NCBI GenBank assembly: GCA_001051155.2
Contig: JYIP02000001.1
Coordinates: forward strand, 3,782,001 to 3,846,000
Direction: 5' to 3'
Length of the DNA: 64,000 nucleotides
DNA from: Chrysoporthe austroafricana
Lineage: Eukaryota; Ascomycota; Sordariomycetes; Diaporthales; Cryphonectriaceae
Part shown: positions 21,849-34,000 of the stretch, piece by piece
How the letters are laid out: each line of letters begins with the position of its first letter
How positions within the stretch are numbered: position 1 is the first letter of the stretch
Notes under the pieces: model-generated
What the model was told of the DNA's origin: nothing
The model's database searches: none
Seen by the model: only the letters and a program-made list of their open reading frames with translations
Translations under genes and position numbers: made by a program

Positions 21849-23605
21849 GCAAGCGCGCGTCAGCCCTCTGGAGACGGCGAGAGGCTGAGGCGGCGAGCCT
21901 CTCGACGCGCCGCCTGCAACAGTGGCCCAACCTCCCGAGACCGAGCAGAGTCGCATCTCCCAGGCAGAAGGCATCCCCGCTGGTCCTGCGACAGGAGGGA
22001 CCAAGGCTTCCCAAACCGCTGACAAAACATTTCTCGACCAGCTCTCCCAACCCCGTGCCTAGCCACGGGTCCCGTGATGCGCCGCGCCTGCTTACGGTCA
22101 GCGCCGTAAACTTCCTGCGCTCGCTCAGTCGCTGGCCCACGATCCTCCTCGCTTGGGCAGCGGCCGCATCGCCGGCCAGGCGGCGCCCGGCTTGGGGGGT
22201 CGGCCGTCAGTTGTCGTTTTGCTAGGGATTGGCGATACGGCGCTGGCGCGCGCCGCAGCCACACGTACGCCGGGTAGCACTGACATCACATTCCTGTAGG
22301 AACGGCGAGGGCAGGACGGCGGCAGGCGGAAATCTCCGATCTCGTGGCTACAGATCGGTTGTGCCTCGTACCAAGCGGATGGACCAACGTCTGGGGTTGA
22401 TAACCGGCGCCGCTGGTTATCAGCCTCCTCCCTCTCTGTGTGTGTGTGTCTATTGCGCTGCCAGAGTGGGTTTGCGTGGTCGTGTGATACCAGACAGACC
22501 GCCTGGCCTGATCTCGGCCTCACAGAGGCCCGGCCTCCCGGCTTGAATCGGACGCGGCGCGTCGAACGCTCGGCGCTAGGCGCCGGCGGGGGGGCACCAG
22601 GTCCAACCACAGGCGGTTAGGCCTGTACCGCCAGGCTGGGCGAGGCGGCTTGGCGTCGCCCGTTCCAGAACCTCGCCAGGACCATTGCGCGGACGGCGGC
22701 TGGGGGAGGAGGACCTGAGCGTAGAGCGGTCTGTAAGTATTCCATCTCCTACTGTGGGAGCTAAGCCGCCGAGCCGCTCCAACAAAGAACGCCCAGCCCG
22801 ACCAGGCTACCGGCTTGGCAGGGGGATAGGACGTGAACCGGAGCGCTGTCCAGGCGCTGTACGCACGCAGCATGCAGCCTTGACCTGACCGGACTTTGGC
22901 GCCAGCGTGTACGCAGGTTCGAGAACAACCCTCCCGTGCCCGACCAGACCGCCGGGTCCTGCAGGATCCAGCCAGTATCGATCGGGCCTCACCACGGCTG
23001 GGGATCACCCATGCACAACGCCGGCCGCGCCATGCGCCACCCAACTTAGCCCCGAGATATGAGCGGTGCTGGGTGACAGGTAGATAGGTGTTGACCGACA
23101 GTTCCCCCAGCCCTCTATCGCCGGCGGGATCGTGCCAGCCTCTCGATGCGGCGCGCCGGTGCCTTCCGACGGGGGAGTTGTTGGGCATCACCGACAGCGC
23201 TCCTCTGCTATCCCGCGCTCCAGGCTGCTCTGCTCTGCCTGGGCTCGCGCGCCGGTAGGTGGGAGCGTTGGTGCCGCCCAACGGCCGCATCCGTCTCTGC
23301 CCGTCCTTTGTGTGTCCTGCAGAGCAGTCTAGAACAAGGGGTCATGCGCTGCACGGCGGCGGGCTGTCGACCTCACTAGCCCCGCCAGCTGAACAAACAC
23401 GTCGGCGCCGGACTTTTGACAGCGCGCGCTGACGGCCAGCCTCGCCGCGCCCCCTCAGCTCGCCCGGAGCCACGTTTCCATGATCGCGGCCGCTGTCGTC
23501 TGCGGGGTGCTCTGTCCCTCCCCCTTCTCTGCTAGTTATCGATGCCGGTTGACGCGGGTCGCGCCGTGTGTGAAGTCTGATACTCGTGCGCTCGCAGAAT
23601 ATTGT

Positions 23606-23618
23606 GGGGGGGGGGGGG
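23606..23618. repeat. Poly-G tract (13)
   Basis: A run of thirteen G on the plus strand in the gene-poor stretch downstream of the cyclin gene. It is a simple homopolymer. Confidence 0.75.
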
Positions 23619-24209
23619 TAGCAACGAGTTGGGCGGTGATGAGATGGTTAGGTAGATAGTCAATAAAGTTAGGTGGCCGGCCGGGGGCCCAGGCTCACAA
23701 TATCAGCAGGTCACGAGGAATCGAGGCGGAGCAATGAGGTGGTGGGTTGTGAAAACTCCACCGGACAGACAAGTCCGGCGGGCCTCGTATTGGTGGTGAT
23801 GATGCTATCTCCCCGTCTTCTCCCTCGTGTCAACCCCTCCAGAATGACAAATGAGATGGTATCACTGATGCTCATCCGCTCATCCCTCATCATGCTTCCC
23901 ATAAACACAATCTTCCGGTTCTCTTTTTCCCGATGCATCACTGCGATGTCCCCAGCAGTGGATATTGGGACAACAAAAGATATTAGGAAATTAGTCACTG
24001 GCAGTGATGCGCTACACTGCAGCTCCTGTGAATCGCAACCCGTGGGACGCCTGGCCGAAAAAATCCAAATCATAAAGCACATAACCTTATCCCAACCGTC
24101 CACCACCACCGCTTGAACCTGCGTTGTCGATCGTGTATATGTCCGTCCTTTCTCTGTGTGAACGCCGCGCTTTTGTGATGATGAAGCTGAAGGAAACATG
24201 GGAGGAGGA

Positions 24210-25556
24210 TCATCGCGCAGCGACACCCGACCCGGAGCTGAAGATGCGCCCGAACATGCCCCGGACGCGGCTCCTCTTCGCGCCGCTGGTGCCCGTCTCG
24301 AGCTCGCGCAGCTCTTCGGGGCTGATCTCGTACGGGAGCAGCGACTTCTGCTTGACGAGCTGCGGGACCCGTGGGAGCGCGGGGAGCTCCTGGCTGTGGT
24401 AGTAGGGCACCTTCTGCCCCTGCCCCTGCTGGGCCACGATGATCTCCACCGGCGGGTCGTACGAGTTGTCTGAGTAGGCGACCGAACTGTAGAAGTACGG
24501 GTCCTGGGCGCCGGCCTCCGAGGGGGGCGTCGTGGCGCCGGTGCTGCCGTTCAGGGAGGGCGCGTAGTCGTACGAGGGCGAGCTGCTGAGGCTGCGCGCG
24601 CCGGAGCTGCTGCTGTCGCTGCTGTCGAGCCCGGGCATCGAGTCTGCGGTGTAGCGGGTGTCGCGCGAGGACGAGCGCGAGTGCGAGTACTTGTGCCGCG
24701 GGCTCTCGGGGGGCGTGGCGTAGGCCGCCGTGTCCGCGGGCGCCTGCTCGGCCGCGGCGCGCATCCACAGCTCGGTCATGCGGGCCTCCTCCTCCTTGCG
24801 CCGCGCCTCCTCGGCCCGGAGCGCCTTGGCCTCTATGCGCCGCACCTCCTTCTCGTGCTGGGCCGCGACCTTCTGGCGGACCGGCTCCAGGAAGAGGTCC
24901 ATCTCGCGGTACAGGTCCTCCCTGGTGATGCGCAGCTCCCACTCCAGGAGCATCAGGAGCTGCTTCTCCATCAGGTTGACCTCAGTCCGGGAGAACTGGA
25001 AGTCGGCGGGGCGCTCGCGGCCCTTGTAGTCCCTGCGGGGCCCGTTGGCGTCGTCCCAGATCTCCGTGTACCTCGCCCAGTGCTTGTTCTTAGGCGAACT
25101 GTCGTTGAGGTACTTGGCGGTGAGGATCAGCGCGGCCAGGAAGATCCTGTGCGCAGTGCACCGCAGGCCCTTGGCCTCCGGCTGGAGGCGAGACCTGAGA
25201 CGGTTCAGGTAGACCAGGGTGGACATGAGAGTGGGGACCTGGACGTTTGAGGACCAGACCAGGTTGTAGATGAACTCCTCGAGGGAGGGGAGGAACTTGT
25301 CCCCAGACGCAACCGGCGGTGGGCTCCTGGGGGGAGTGATCGGTAACCTTGAGTTGCTGTTGCTGGGCTGGTATGAGTGTGTTGCTGCGGTGGGTGATGG
25401 AGGCATCATGCTCTCGTCGCAGCGGATGACGTTTCGTGCGGCCTGTGCGAGGTAGCGGATCATGTCGTCGGTGACCCTCTCGTAGATGAACTCATCCAGA
25501 GCCCTCGCGTTGAGCTCGGCAGGGCTGAGGGCCGCGCAGAATGTTTGTGATGCCAT
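24210..25556 (-). CDS. PHO85-type G1 cyclin (PCL1/PCL2/PclA-like)
   Basis: A single minus-strand exon of 448 residues from ATG 25554-25556. The N-terminus (ALDEFIYERVTDDMIRYLA) is characteristic of Pcl cyclins, followed by a Pro-rich linker (50-85) and a cyclin box at about 88-212 (FIYNLVWSSNVQVPTLM, FLAALILTAKYLNDSS, NLMEKQLLMLLEWELRI). A basic/acidic coiled-coil segment follows (about 228-265), then a long Ser-rich low-complexity tail. Family members activate the Pho85-type cyclin-dependent kinase in G1 and in polarity or development; Aspergillus PclA acts in conidiation. The C-terminal part has very high GC at third positions, giving long antisense open frames that are shadows. The gene is isolated: about 4 kb is empty downstream and about 10 kb upstream, suggesting extensive regulation. 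Partner choice cannot be read from sequence. Confidence 0.88.
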   Translation of the reverse strand: MASQTFCAALSPAELNARALDEFIYERVTDDMIRYLAQAARNVIRCDESMMPPSPTAATHSYQPSNSNSRLPITPPRSPPPVASGDKFLPSLEEFIYNLVWSSNVQVPTLMSTLVYLNRLRSRLQPEAKGLRCTAHRIFLAALILTAKYLNDSSPKNKHWARYTEIWDDANGPRRDYKGRERPADFQFSRTEVNLMEKQLLMLLEWELRITREDLYREMDLFLEPVRQKVAAQHEKEVRRIEAKALRAEEARRKEEEARMTELWMRAAAEQAPADTAAYATPPESPRHKYSHSRSSSRDTRYTADSMPGLDSSDSSSSGARSLSSSPSYDYAPSLNGSTGATTPPSEAGAQDPYFYSSVAYSDNSYDPPVEIIVAQQGQGQKVPYYHSQELPALPRVPQLVKQKSLLPYEISPEELRELETGTSGAKRSRVRGMFGRIFSSGSGVAAR

Positions 25557-25922
25557 GGTAGGCTGTGGTGTGTGTGGTGGGAGTGAGAGTGCAAGGGGGG
25601 GCTGAGAAGGTCCCTCTTGAGGTTTCGCGATGGCGAGGCTGCAACCTTTTTCCTACTCGGCCTGCAAGTTGGAAAAAAAGGAGACAGGGCGGATGCCGAT
25701 GGGGCAGATGATAAAAGGAACGGGTGAGGAGCGTAAGCAGGCTCGCGAGGAATTCTCCGACTGCTATTGTCCTCAGCAACGAATGCCGGTGTTGTGCAAG
25801 TGAGAGTGGTCAGCCTAAGTACGTCGGAGTCCCATATGCTGCGGTCCCTCGGTGAGATGTGAGTGGTGGAGACCCGGTGGTTGTTGTGGTTGTTGGGGTT
25901 GTATCGGCTGATGAGTGTCGAG

Positions 25923-25944
25923 GTCAGTCAGTCAGTCAGTCAGT
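25923..25944. repeat. (GTCA)n tetranucleotide microsatellite
   Basis: Five GTCA units plus GT in tandem, about 370 nt upstream of the cyclin start. Confidence 0.8.
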
Positions 25945-26033
25945 TGAGCCTCGAGGTATGGCTCGGCTGTGTGGAGGGGCGGATGACTGGTGTGCCTTGG
26001 TGACCCGGGGTCGAGGTGATGTTGGGGCTGTAT

Positions 26034-26104
26034 ATGTGTGTCTGTGTTGTGTGTGTGTGTGTGTATGTGCGTGCGTGTGTGTGCGCTTTTGTGTGTGTGT
26101 GTGG
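26034..26104. repeat. (GT)n-rich microsatellite
   Basis: An interrupted GT tract of about 70 nt on the plus strand (two long GT runs separated by GC and TTTT interruptions), about 480 nt upstream of the cyclin start. It could form Z-DNA or lie within the 5' UTR. Confidence 0.8.
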
Positions 26105-29088
26105 ACAAACAATGAATGACAGGGCACGCAGGCAGGATGATGAGGTGCAGCAGACCCTGAAGTATATGAACTGCTGTATGCGCGAGGGAGGTTGGGTTCC
26201 GTTCTGGGCAAAAAGACCAGACAAACAAAACAACAGCTAAGAGGAATAAAGTATCTGATAGAGTGGACCGACTTACAGGGTACTGCGGTACTGCTGTGTG
26301 GTAAGCTGTCTTGGACCTGGGCCCGGTGGGACACTTCGGTATGGTGTAGATGGGCCTCCTGAGCCAGTCCCAAGGGGCTTGTATGGCTCGTTCGTCAGAG
26401 GGTGACGTGCGACTTGCTGGTGCACGAGGCTGAGCCTGGGCGGGGGGTGGGGACCCTGGGGTGCAGGGGTGTCCCTGAGACAGAGAGGCAGGCAGGGCAG
26501 GATGACAGGGAAGGGCGATTCCGAGCCGGGCGCGCGCAGGCGGGAGGTACCTTCGTACCGACAGGGGCTGGGGTGGGCGGGCGATGCGATGCGAGGTGGG
26601 TGTGGGTGCGTGAGGGCGGATGGCTGGGCTGGGCTGGTCTGGTCTGGTCAGGTCAGCGCGCTCGACCGTTCTGGCTTGGGCTGGAGCGCTGCCGTGTCCG
26701 CTGGGCTGTGGCGGGCAGGCTCTGTAGGTGGTGCACAGGAGGCGAGACCCGGGTCGATCTCGTCGGGGCCCAGGGCGGCGCGGGGCTCTGACTGGCTCAG
26801 CGCGCTCGCCGGGCTGGTGCAGAGGGGGCCACGAGCAACAGAAGCCTGACTCGGAGCGAGGCAGATCGTCTGCCTGGCACTGCGCGCGATGATTCGCCCT
26901 CGGCTTCCCAGAGCTGTCTTGCGTCCTGTCTCACCAAGTCAAGAGGCCAGTCGGCGCAGTCTCCTGCCTGCTGGACAAGATGATCGGCTCGGCCGGGTGG
27001 GCTGGGTTGGTTGGTTGCTGGATTGATCGGTCGGTCCCACTGATCGACTGACTGACCGGCTGTCTGTCTGCTGAGGGCCGCCAGCTGCGGTCGTCTGCTT
27101 TGTCACTCGCTTGGCTCTCCGGGGCTTGATGGGGGATGAGCCACGAGACCCGGGCTGAAGGGACAGTGGCGACGGGTTCTATAGTAGCCGTCGGTCGGTT
27201 CTGGGTACTTCAGGTTCGTGGGTGGCTGAGGGCGTCTTCCGAAAGCGGACCCGAACTCGAAAGGGTGCTGACGAAAGCGAAAAAAAGGGCCAGGTCCACA
27301 GACAATGCCCAGAAGGTGTCGCAGCAGCGGCGGGCTGGGTCCGAACTCTGTCTGCTCCCGAAAGATAAAAAAAGTTTGTCCGTTCGCGAGCGACAGGCGC
27401 CCCTGGAAGACTCCGTAACCGTTGAGGCTTGTTCGGTGCCCGGTGGAGACGCGGTCGTGCTAAGCCGTCACGCAAAATCCGGGGTTGATAGACACGAGGG
27501 TGATGACAAGCTGGATAGTGCCGGTACTAGCACGTTGGTGGACCTCTCTCCGCCCTCGCGACGAGTCAAGGAGATCGTAATTGATCGGGGCGCACCTGGA
27601 CGCCCGTGCCCTTTTCGTCCTCGTCCTCAATGCCTCGGCAGATCGTCAAAAGAAGGAAGGTCAGGACAGGATCTGTCGCGTCGGTAGACTCCGATCCAGC
27701 GGATGTCTCTTGCGTGTGTATTGTGTGCCGTGCACGGCTCGAGGGGAGAAACGAAAGGTAAGAGAGTATTAGTACGGGACGCCGGTGCAGCCTCAAGCTG
27801 TTGTAGACAGGTGAGCCTCGCGGTTCATCCGAGCCTCCCTCACGCGGACCCGGCGCCTGCTTAATAGGCGGCGAGCCTGGCGGGCAGCTCTAGGGAGGCG
27901 AGCTGTGCTGGGCGTCCAGACTGCCTCCTGGATGCAGGGTCGGGTGGATCGACCTGGATTATTTTCGGCCGCGGGAGATCTGCTCGCTGGCGCCTAGAGA
28001 TTGGTGAAGCGCTGGCGTTCGAGCAGACGCTGGCCAGGGGTTCCCGCGAGCCGGTGGGCGCCGATGATTCGCTGCCGGCGCCTCGTGCAGGGACGCGGCT
28101 GGACGGCGCAGCTCTGGGGGCACCGTCTGGCTCCCGATCCGGACGCGCTGGTTGGATTACAGGGAGCGGGACGAGTTTCGACGGGCCCTGGTCTCGTGCG
28201 GTGGATCTCGCGGAGGGAGATTGATTGCGATGAGGCGCGATGCGGTGCGAGGCGAGGCGAGGCGTGCGATGCGCCCGTGTTAATTATGGAAATCAGCGCC
28301 CATGTGCCCTTCCGGGTTTGCTGGGGTTTGTTTGTGATCTACCACGCGATGTTTCGTCGCAGGCTCGCTCGCGGAAACCTCGCGCGCTGCAGATAGACTG
28401 CCCTGCCCGGTCTGTTTCTCACGCTTGACGTTGGCGCTCTCCTGTTCCCGTGGTACCAGCTCTGGTGCACTGGTCACGGCTCGAGCTGGGACGGGTGCTC
28501 TGCAAACAACTGTGCCCCGCGCGCGCCTCGAGGCTGGGTACGATCAGGGCCCCGTCCGGGAGATATGAAGACGAGACGGCAGGGACTTGGCCACGCTGGC
28601 CAGATAGGGAGCACATGTGGATGGCCGAGTCCAGGGCTGGGCTGGAATCGTCAATCGATAGTCCTCGAGTTGATTAAGTGCCCACCTCGAACTATGCATC
28701 CAGATCCGTTGAAGGGGGTGAGGTGATCACCGCGGCGCTAGCGTTTTGGTAGCCACCCAAGGGCACTCGAGCCGGATTGGGAATTCGATATACTAATCAG
28801 GGATGGGTGGCAGGGAAATAAATTGGCAAACCCCTCGCCTATGCGCATTCCAGTGCTGGACGAGCGGAGCCGAGTTGGACCAGCCGGACGTCACTATCCT
28901 CCTCCTCGTCGACAACGGCCGGTCCTAATCAGGTCTAGCCGTCGCTGTGTGTCCGGTGCGATCCCACAGCGTGCAACGCAAGCCCAGGGAGGATCACCGA
29001 CAGGCTCAGCCCTCTAATTTGCGTGTACGGATCCTCTCGTCCTGATGCAGCGGTGCTGCTATCCATTCTCGGTGGCTCTCTGCACAAC

Positions 29089-29110
29089 ACGCGCGCGCGC
29101 ACACACACAC
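29089..29110. repeat. (GC)n(AC)n alternating tract
   Basis: About five GC followed by about five AC dinucleotides; a short alternating purine-pyrimidine microsatellite in the gene-poor region. Confidence 0.7.
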
Positions 29111-31074
29111 GGAACATGAGCAAGGATCCGCAGGACCGCTGCAGTCTACAGAGCTTCGTCAGCCCTTTCGGCACCACGCCCCGATCAATATCTCAGCCCT
29201 CTATCGACAGACTATAGCCTATCTCCTGGGCTCGAATGCGACCCTAGCGGCGAACCCTCCGCACCCACTACCCGATATTCACAGTATCGCTCTCCTGCAC
29301 TGACCAGACCTCACCGCGCAGAGGCTGCCGGATCAGCCTCCTGCTGCACCATCGGGTAAACTCTGGGCCTTCGCGAACCCACCCGTCGGGCACCTCGGCG
29401 CATGACAACTCAAATAAGCGGCGCCGATGGTTGGTGATGACAGCAGCACGCTGTTGACAACATGAAACAGTGGAGCTGGCGCCCCGCCGAGAAACCCCTG
29501 CCAGATGCGTCGAGGGGGCCGTCGAGGTCGACTCTCCTTCCGGTTAGCGCCGTAGCGAAGAGAATAGTACTTTGTGCATGTACTCCCGCTCCCGCAATCC
29601 GTCCCCATTGATGCCTTTCCTCAGGACGGGCCACCGGTTTCCAGGCCCGGGCAGCAGCATCAACAAACAACAAACTTGGTCTGCCCTCGAGGCGGGCCTA
29701 GGCATCTAGGTAGGTAGTACTTAGTAACAAAGCACAGTATAGTAATCTTGTCGTCATACCCACCGGAGCAGCAGCAGCCTAGCCAGCCCCCGTCTCATCT
29801 GCCCGGATACCTGCACCAGAAGTGCGGTAGCCTCATCGCCCTCGCAACAGATCCGGCCACATCTAGAGGGCCATGGCTTGTCTTGATACAGACACGGACA
29901 CGGCAGGCTCTACTCTTGACGTAGTTTCGGGTTCCAGCTCACGCCGGAGGCTGCAGGCGGCCGCCGTCCTGCCGCAAAGCACTCGATGCCCTCGTCACGC
30001 TAGGCTCCCGCTGATCGCCCCCCTCATGCCCTTTGTCCTCGCGGCAGGAGGGACATCCGTCTCATCTCGAAGGTCTAAAGCATCGTGGAGCAGCCCGGGC
30101 GCAGGCCCGAGGGCTAAATCTTCTCCTCTGGCCCCGGGCGCTGGTGAGGCTTGGCAGCCAGAGCCGCAAGCTTGGAGGTGAACCTCCCACTTAACTACAT
30201 AGTACATACCACTGAGTAAGTAGGTCGGTCGTGGCTCTCCAGCCGGTCCAGGGCTGGCAATCCCTGCGTCTCCCCAGGATTTCAGAGTTTGCAGAGGCAC
30301 GGCACGCCTGCTGGGGACAGGCTCTGGGGCCCATGCCAGCTGTTGCCGACCCACCGACTCGCACCACCTGTTGCAGATCACCCACCTCGCGTCCTTCACT
30401 GGGAAACGAAACAAAATAACCCGTTCGCGTGGAGCGCATATCGCACGACTCCGGGATGATCGGCCATACTTAAAACGCGCATAAGGGTGTCCGCAGGAGC
30501 CGACAGCGGCCAGTCATCCGAGAGATCTGCCGACCTCGAGACACCGACTACTGTGCAGAGAGACCACTACCGCATAGGCGAGGCCTGGCCTGGCCTGGCT
30601 TGGCTGCATTGTCTTGGCGATGGCGATGGCCGATAGACATACGGTGGTTCTCACCCCAGACTTGACGAGAGGCTACTAGGTGCTTTGTCCACCGCCTAAA
30701 GCCTCGAAACACCCGGTCGCTGCCAGCCGCGTGTTCTAGACGCCGGATCCAGGGACTTCTCAGCAGCTGAGGGCCGGGCTGGGAGCTATCGCCATTTGCG
30801 GCTGCGCTGGTGTCTTTGTTGGTGCCCGGTAGCTCGGTACCAACCGGCCGGTACGGTAGAATACCCAGTATGCGGCTGCCCGCCCTATTCTATAGTGCGT
30901 TGGCATGCCTAGTCTGCCTACCTGCTGTAGTAGGTATAGTTGATACAGCCTCTCAGCACTGGCCCTCGACTAGATTTCCAGCCTCGCTAAGTTGGCGCAA
31001 CGCTTGGCGTGCTTCGTCAGACGCAGCCCTGAACGACACGATTTTCCCCTGAAACTTAAATTGCCAGTTACTAC

Positions 31075-31088
31075 AAAAAAAAAAAAAA
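31075..31088. repeat. Poly-A tract (14)
   Basis: A run of fourteen A on the plus strand. No polyadenylated gene or retroelement was recognised immediately upstream of it. Confidence 0.7.
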
Positions 31089-34000
31089 GTCGAGTGGTGT
31101 GCTCTTCATGATGCTGTGATGCCGTTTCACGTCCTGGTCTGAAGTGATGCCATCCGCATAGGAGCGTGATATCATGAAGTTTGTCCAGGGTCACGAAAAC
31201 TTATCAATGCAGTGGATTAGAAGGGAGACCCGGCGAGAGCTGGGTCGAATCACAGCCAGAGATCTGGCTGGCACCGGCGATCCTCAACTGCACCTATGCC
31301 CGAGCGGAGCTGGTGGTCAGAATCCAATTGCCCACCGGCCCCATCCTCGGTCGCTCACCGCGGCCAGGGGGGGCGACGGTACCTGACGGTGTGTCCGGCA
31401 CCTTTGCGGTGCCAGCACCGCTGAGCCAGCCGATCCCCCCGTCCGGCGCTGAAGCCAGACTCGTCCTCTGGAGATGCCCACACGCCGGCAGCGTGTCCAC
31501 TTTCGCTCCCACTCCCGGGTCGACACGAGTCTGGCGCACCATACGGCAACTGAATATAGCAGCATAGGGGCCCCTGTGAAACAGAATTTCTCGGGGCGCC
31601 CCTCCGCCAATCGTCAGCACAACGGGCCCCAGGGATGAAGATCGCTAGGTGGGCCCTGATAAGCTTCTCCAGACTGATCGACCGGGAGGCAGGGCCCCTT
31701 CGCTCCCAAGGCTCATCTCGCCCGCCGGCAGCAGCATGTGAGTAGAATTTACCCGCGAAGCCCATCAGCCGACCACGCCAGCGGCGAGGTTCGAGTTTCG
31801 GGATCCGAAGGTAGGGCAAAAAGCGCACAGAAGGAGGCCGTCTGCAAGAGACAGAAGGACGACGTTGTCATCTGCAGAGACTGCAACCACACACATCTCT
31901 CCCTATCCTCCACCTTAGCGCACGACCGATCTGGCAAGGTGACATGGCATCTGCACAAATGTGGCTCCTACCCCCCGCGTGCCCTGTTACTTGGTCCCGC
32001 CCACATGCTTGGCAGCACCGGCGTCGCACCGACAGCATTAGGCCTCCCTCCTTGTCATCCCGTCCGGAGTGCGCGTTGAGATCTGGCCTGCGCCCGCCGT
32101 GATTGGCCCGTGGGCTTCTGAAACAAGAGGCCACCAGGAGGTGCTCCCTTTGTGGAAGAGTCCCGGCTGGGGCCAATCATCCCGCGCCATGGCTCACGAG
32201 AGTGCAGTCTCGCCTGTGAGGTAGGATCTGGATGGATCACGAGCCCGTATGAGCAAGTGCACGGGGCTTTGCGTGGTGCTGACGAAGGGCAGGTGTAAGT
32301 GGTATTCGCCTGGGAAATGGCCAAGCAGCAGGCGACGGTACGAGTTGTTGCAGCCATGACGCGCCTCGGTGCTGCGGCGCGGTGGAGGCGAACTGTAGGC
32401 GATGGCTCCTGTGCTGAAGAAAACCAGTTGTCGCCGCCGCCGCGAAGGCAAGACGATGGTGGGACTGAGACACTCTTACTACAGTAGTATCAAAGACGAC
32501 AGCAGCGCGCAATAGTGTTCTGCAGCGGCGCCGCCACTACCGCCGAATCTGAAAGCCGAGGCCGGCTCTACATGTCTCCAAACCGCGAATGACCGAAGGC
32601 GACACGGCGTCACACACTCTGACCTCGCCTTGTACACCCAGGGCAGGGCAGCACTTCTGATGAGGTCTACTACCCACGAGGAGGTCGACTATCTCGAAGA
32701 GGGCAGCTCGTGCCAGGGACGGCAGGCGCGAGGTCTCCAACGCCCTGGTGCCAGCGGACGACAGCGCCAGCTCGCCCGCACGCTGAAGCTCACGATGGCG
32801 TTCTCCCGAGGGCGACCGCAGTCATCACCTGGCGGTGCCGGAATGTGGCGTATGACCTGACATGCAGCGATAAAACCCGATGCCACCCACCCTCCGCGAC
32901 CAAGATGCCAAATGGAGATAGCCGAGGCCACTCTTCTGCTCCGTCTGTTCTTTTGTGTCTCACACCAGCCTCTTGGGAGTATGATGGTGTTTGCCACCCG
33001 AGCCACGCGCCCGTGCCGAGATCAAGATCGAGGTCAGCCACATGATGCACGCGCCCTCGGATACGAACGGCGGACTAGCAAGTGCATAGTGGCACCGCCA
33101 AACAGTACCAAATTTGGACGAGGCGAAGAAGGAAAAGAAGAAGGAACTTCATGCACCTTGGCGGTCTGCAAAGCCGCAGCCCTGCCCAGGCGCGCGTTAG
33201 GCCAGGACACCTCTTGTTTTGAGACTGACCGCCAAACCGCCTGCGCGTCGAGAGATGGGGAGCAGGCGCGTTTCGCGCGAGTCGCATTGTAGCATAGCCA
33301 TCCTCACCTTTTCACGACTCACGGCGTTGAAACATCGATCCCACGGCGCCCCCCCGGCTCCCTCTCACGCGCGCCTCTCGTGCTGCAGCCACCCGGCTCG
33401 AGTCCCCCCCCAAACCCAATACTGGTCCACAGCAGAGAGCACGCCCTCCTGCTACGATATCAGACGGCACAGAGCTGCTCTCCGCCTGAGGTGCGACGTG
33501 GGCCGCGGCCGTGGCTGAGGCGGTTGACCAAACGAGCCTATCCCGGGGCGGCGACATGCCCGTATAATCAGACATGCAATTTCGCTTTGGTGCCGCGGAA
33601 AGTTTCTGGGCGCCAAAGTCAACAACGAGAGGTGGGGGCCGAACGCAAGCGCGCGCGCGCGCCCGAGAGACCTTCATTTCTGGGTGTGTGAGAGGGAAAA
33701 CAGGTACACGAGGTCCCAGCGCTAAATGCCGTTCGTTGACAGCCGCGCGGATGGTGGCGGCCGCCGTGCTCCCCAGAAAAAAAACAGCCACCTCGCACCA
33801 CGACAGCGGGTAAACATGCAATGCCCGGGCCTCCGTATGTCTCTCAGGATCCAGGGTATCTATCCCTCACCTATAGACACAGCTGAGCCGGGAGCGCATC
33901 CTTCCCGTCACTCCAGGCTCCTAGAATAGGCCACCGAGGTCAGGTCCGTTTCCCGCATTGGGACAATTTGACCACTCCTCGTCATGCACATCAGATCGTA

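Larger units (their letters stand above)
20254..24209. other. Gene-poor stretch downstream of the cyclin gene
   Basis: About 4 kb with no recognisable gene. The first 0.8 kb is AT-rich with many TA steps (about 20.7-21.0 kb), resembling a decayed repeat. From about 21.1 to 23.6 kb the DNA is GC-rich and carries overlapping open frames in several phases, which is what low stop-codon density alone would give. It contains a 22-nt palindrome and a 13-nt poly-G run. The last 0.5 kb probably includes the cyclin 3' UTR. Confidence 0.5.

Noticed and set aside
22520..23290. 256-codon minus-strand frame in the gene-poor block
   Set aside because: It lies in GC-rich DNA where several phases are open at once; Arg/Pro/Gly-rich with no motif, signal or splice structure.
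24070..24942. 290-codon minus-strand frame overlapping the cyclin C-terminus in another phase
   Set aside because: It is a shadow of the GC-rich cyclin coding sequence: the composition is Arg/Ala/Gly-rich, there is no domain, and the cyclin frame is clearly the coding one.
25923..25944. Regular GTCA repeats considered as a CRISPR-like array
   Set aside because: Simple tetranucleotide microsatellite without spacers, in a eukaryotic genome.
27136..27687. 183-codon plus-strand ATG frame upstream of the cyclin
   Set aside because: Basic, low-complexity composition and no recognisable domain. It could be real, but nothing in the sequence separates it from chance in GC-rich DNA.
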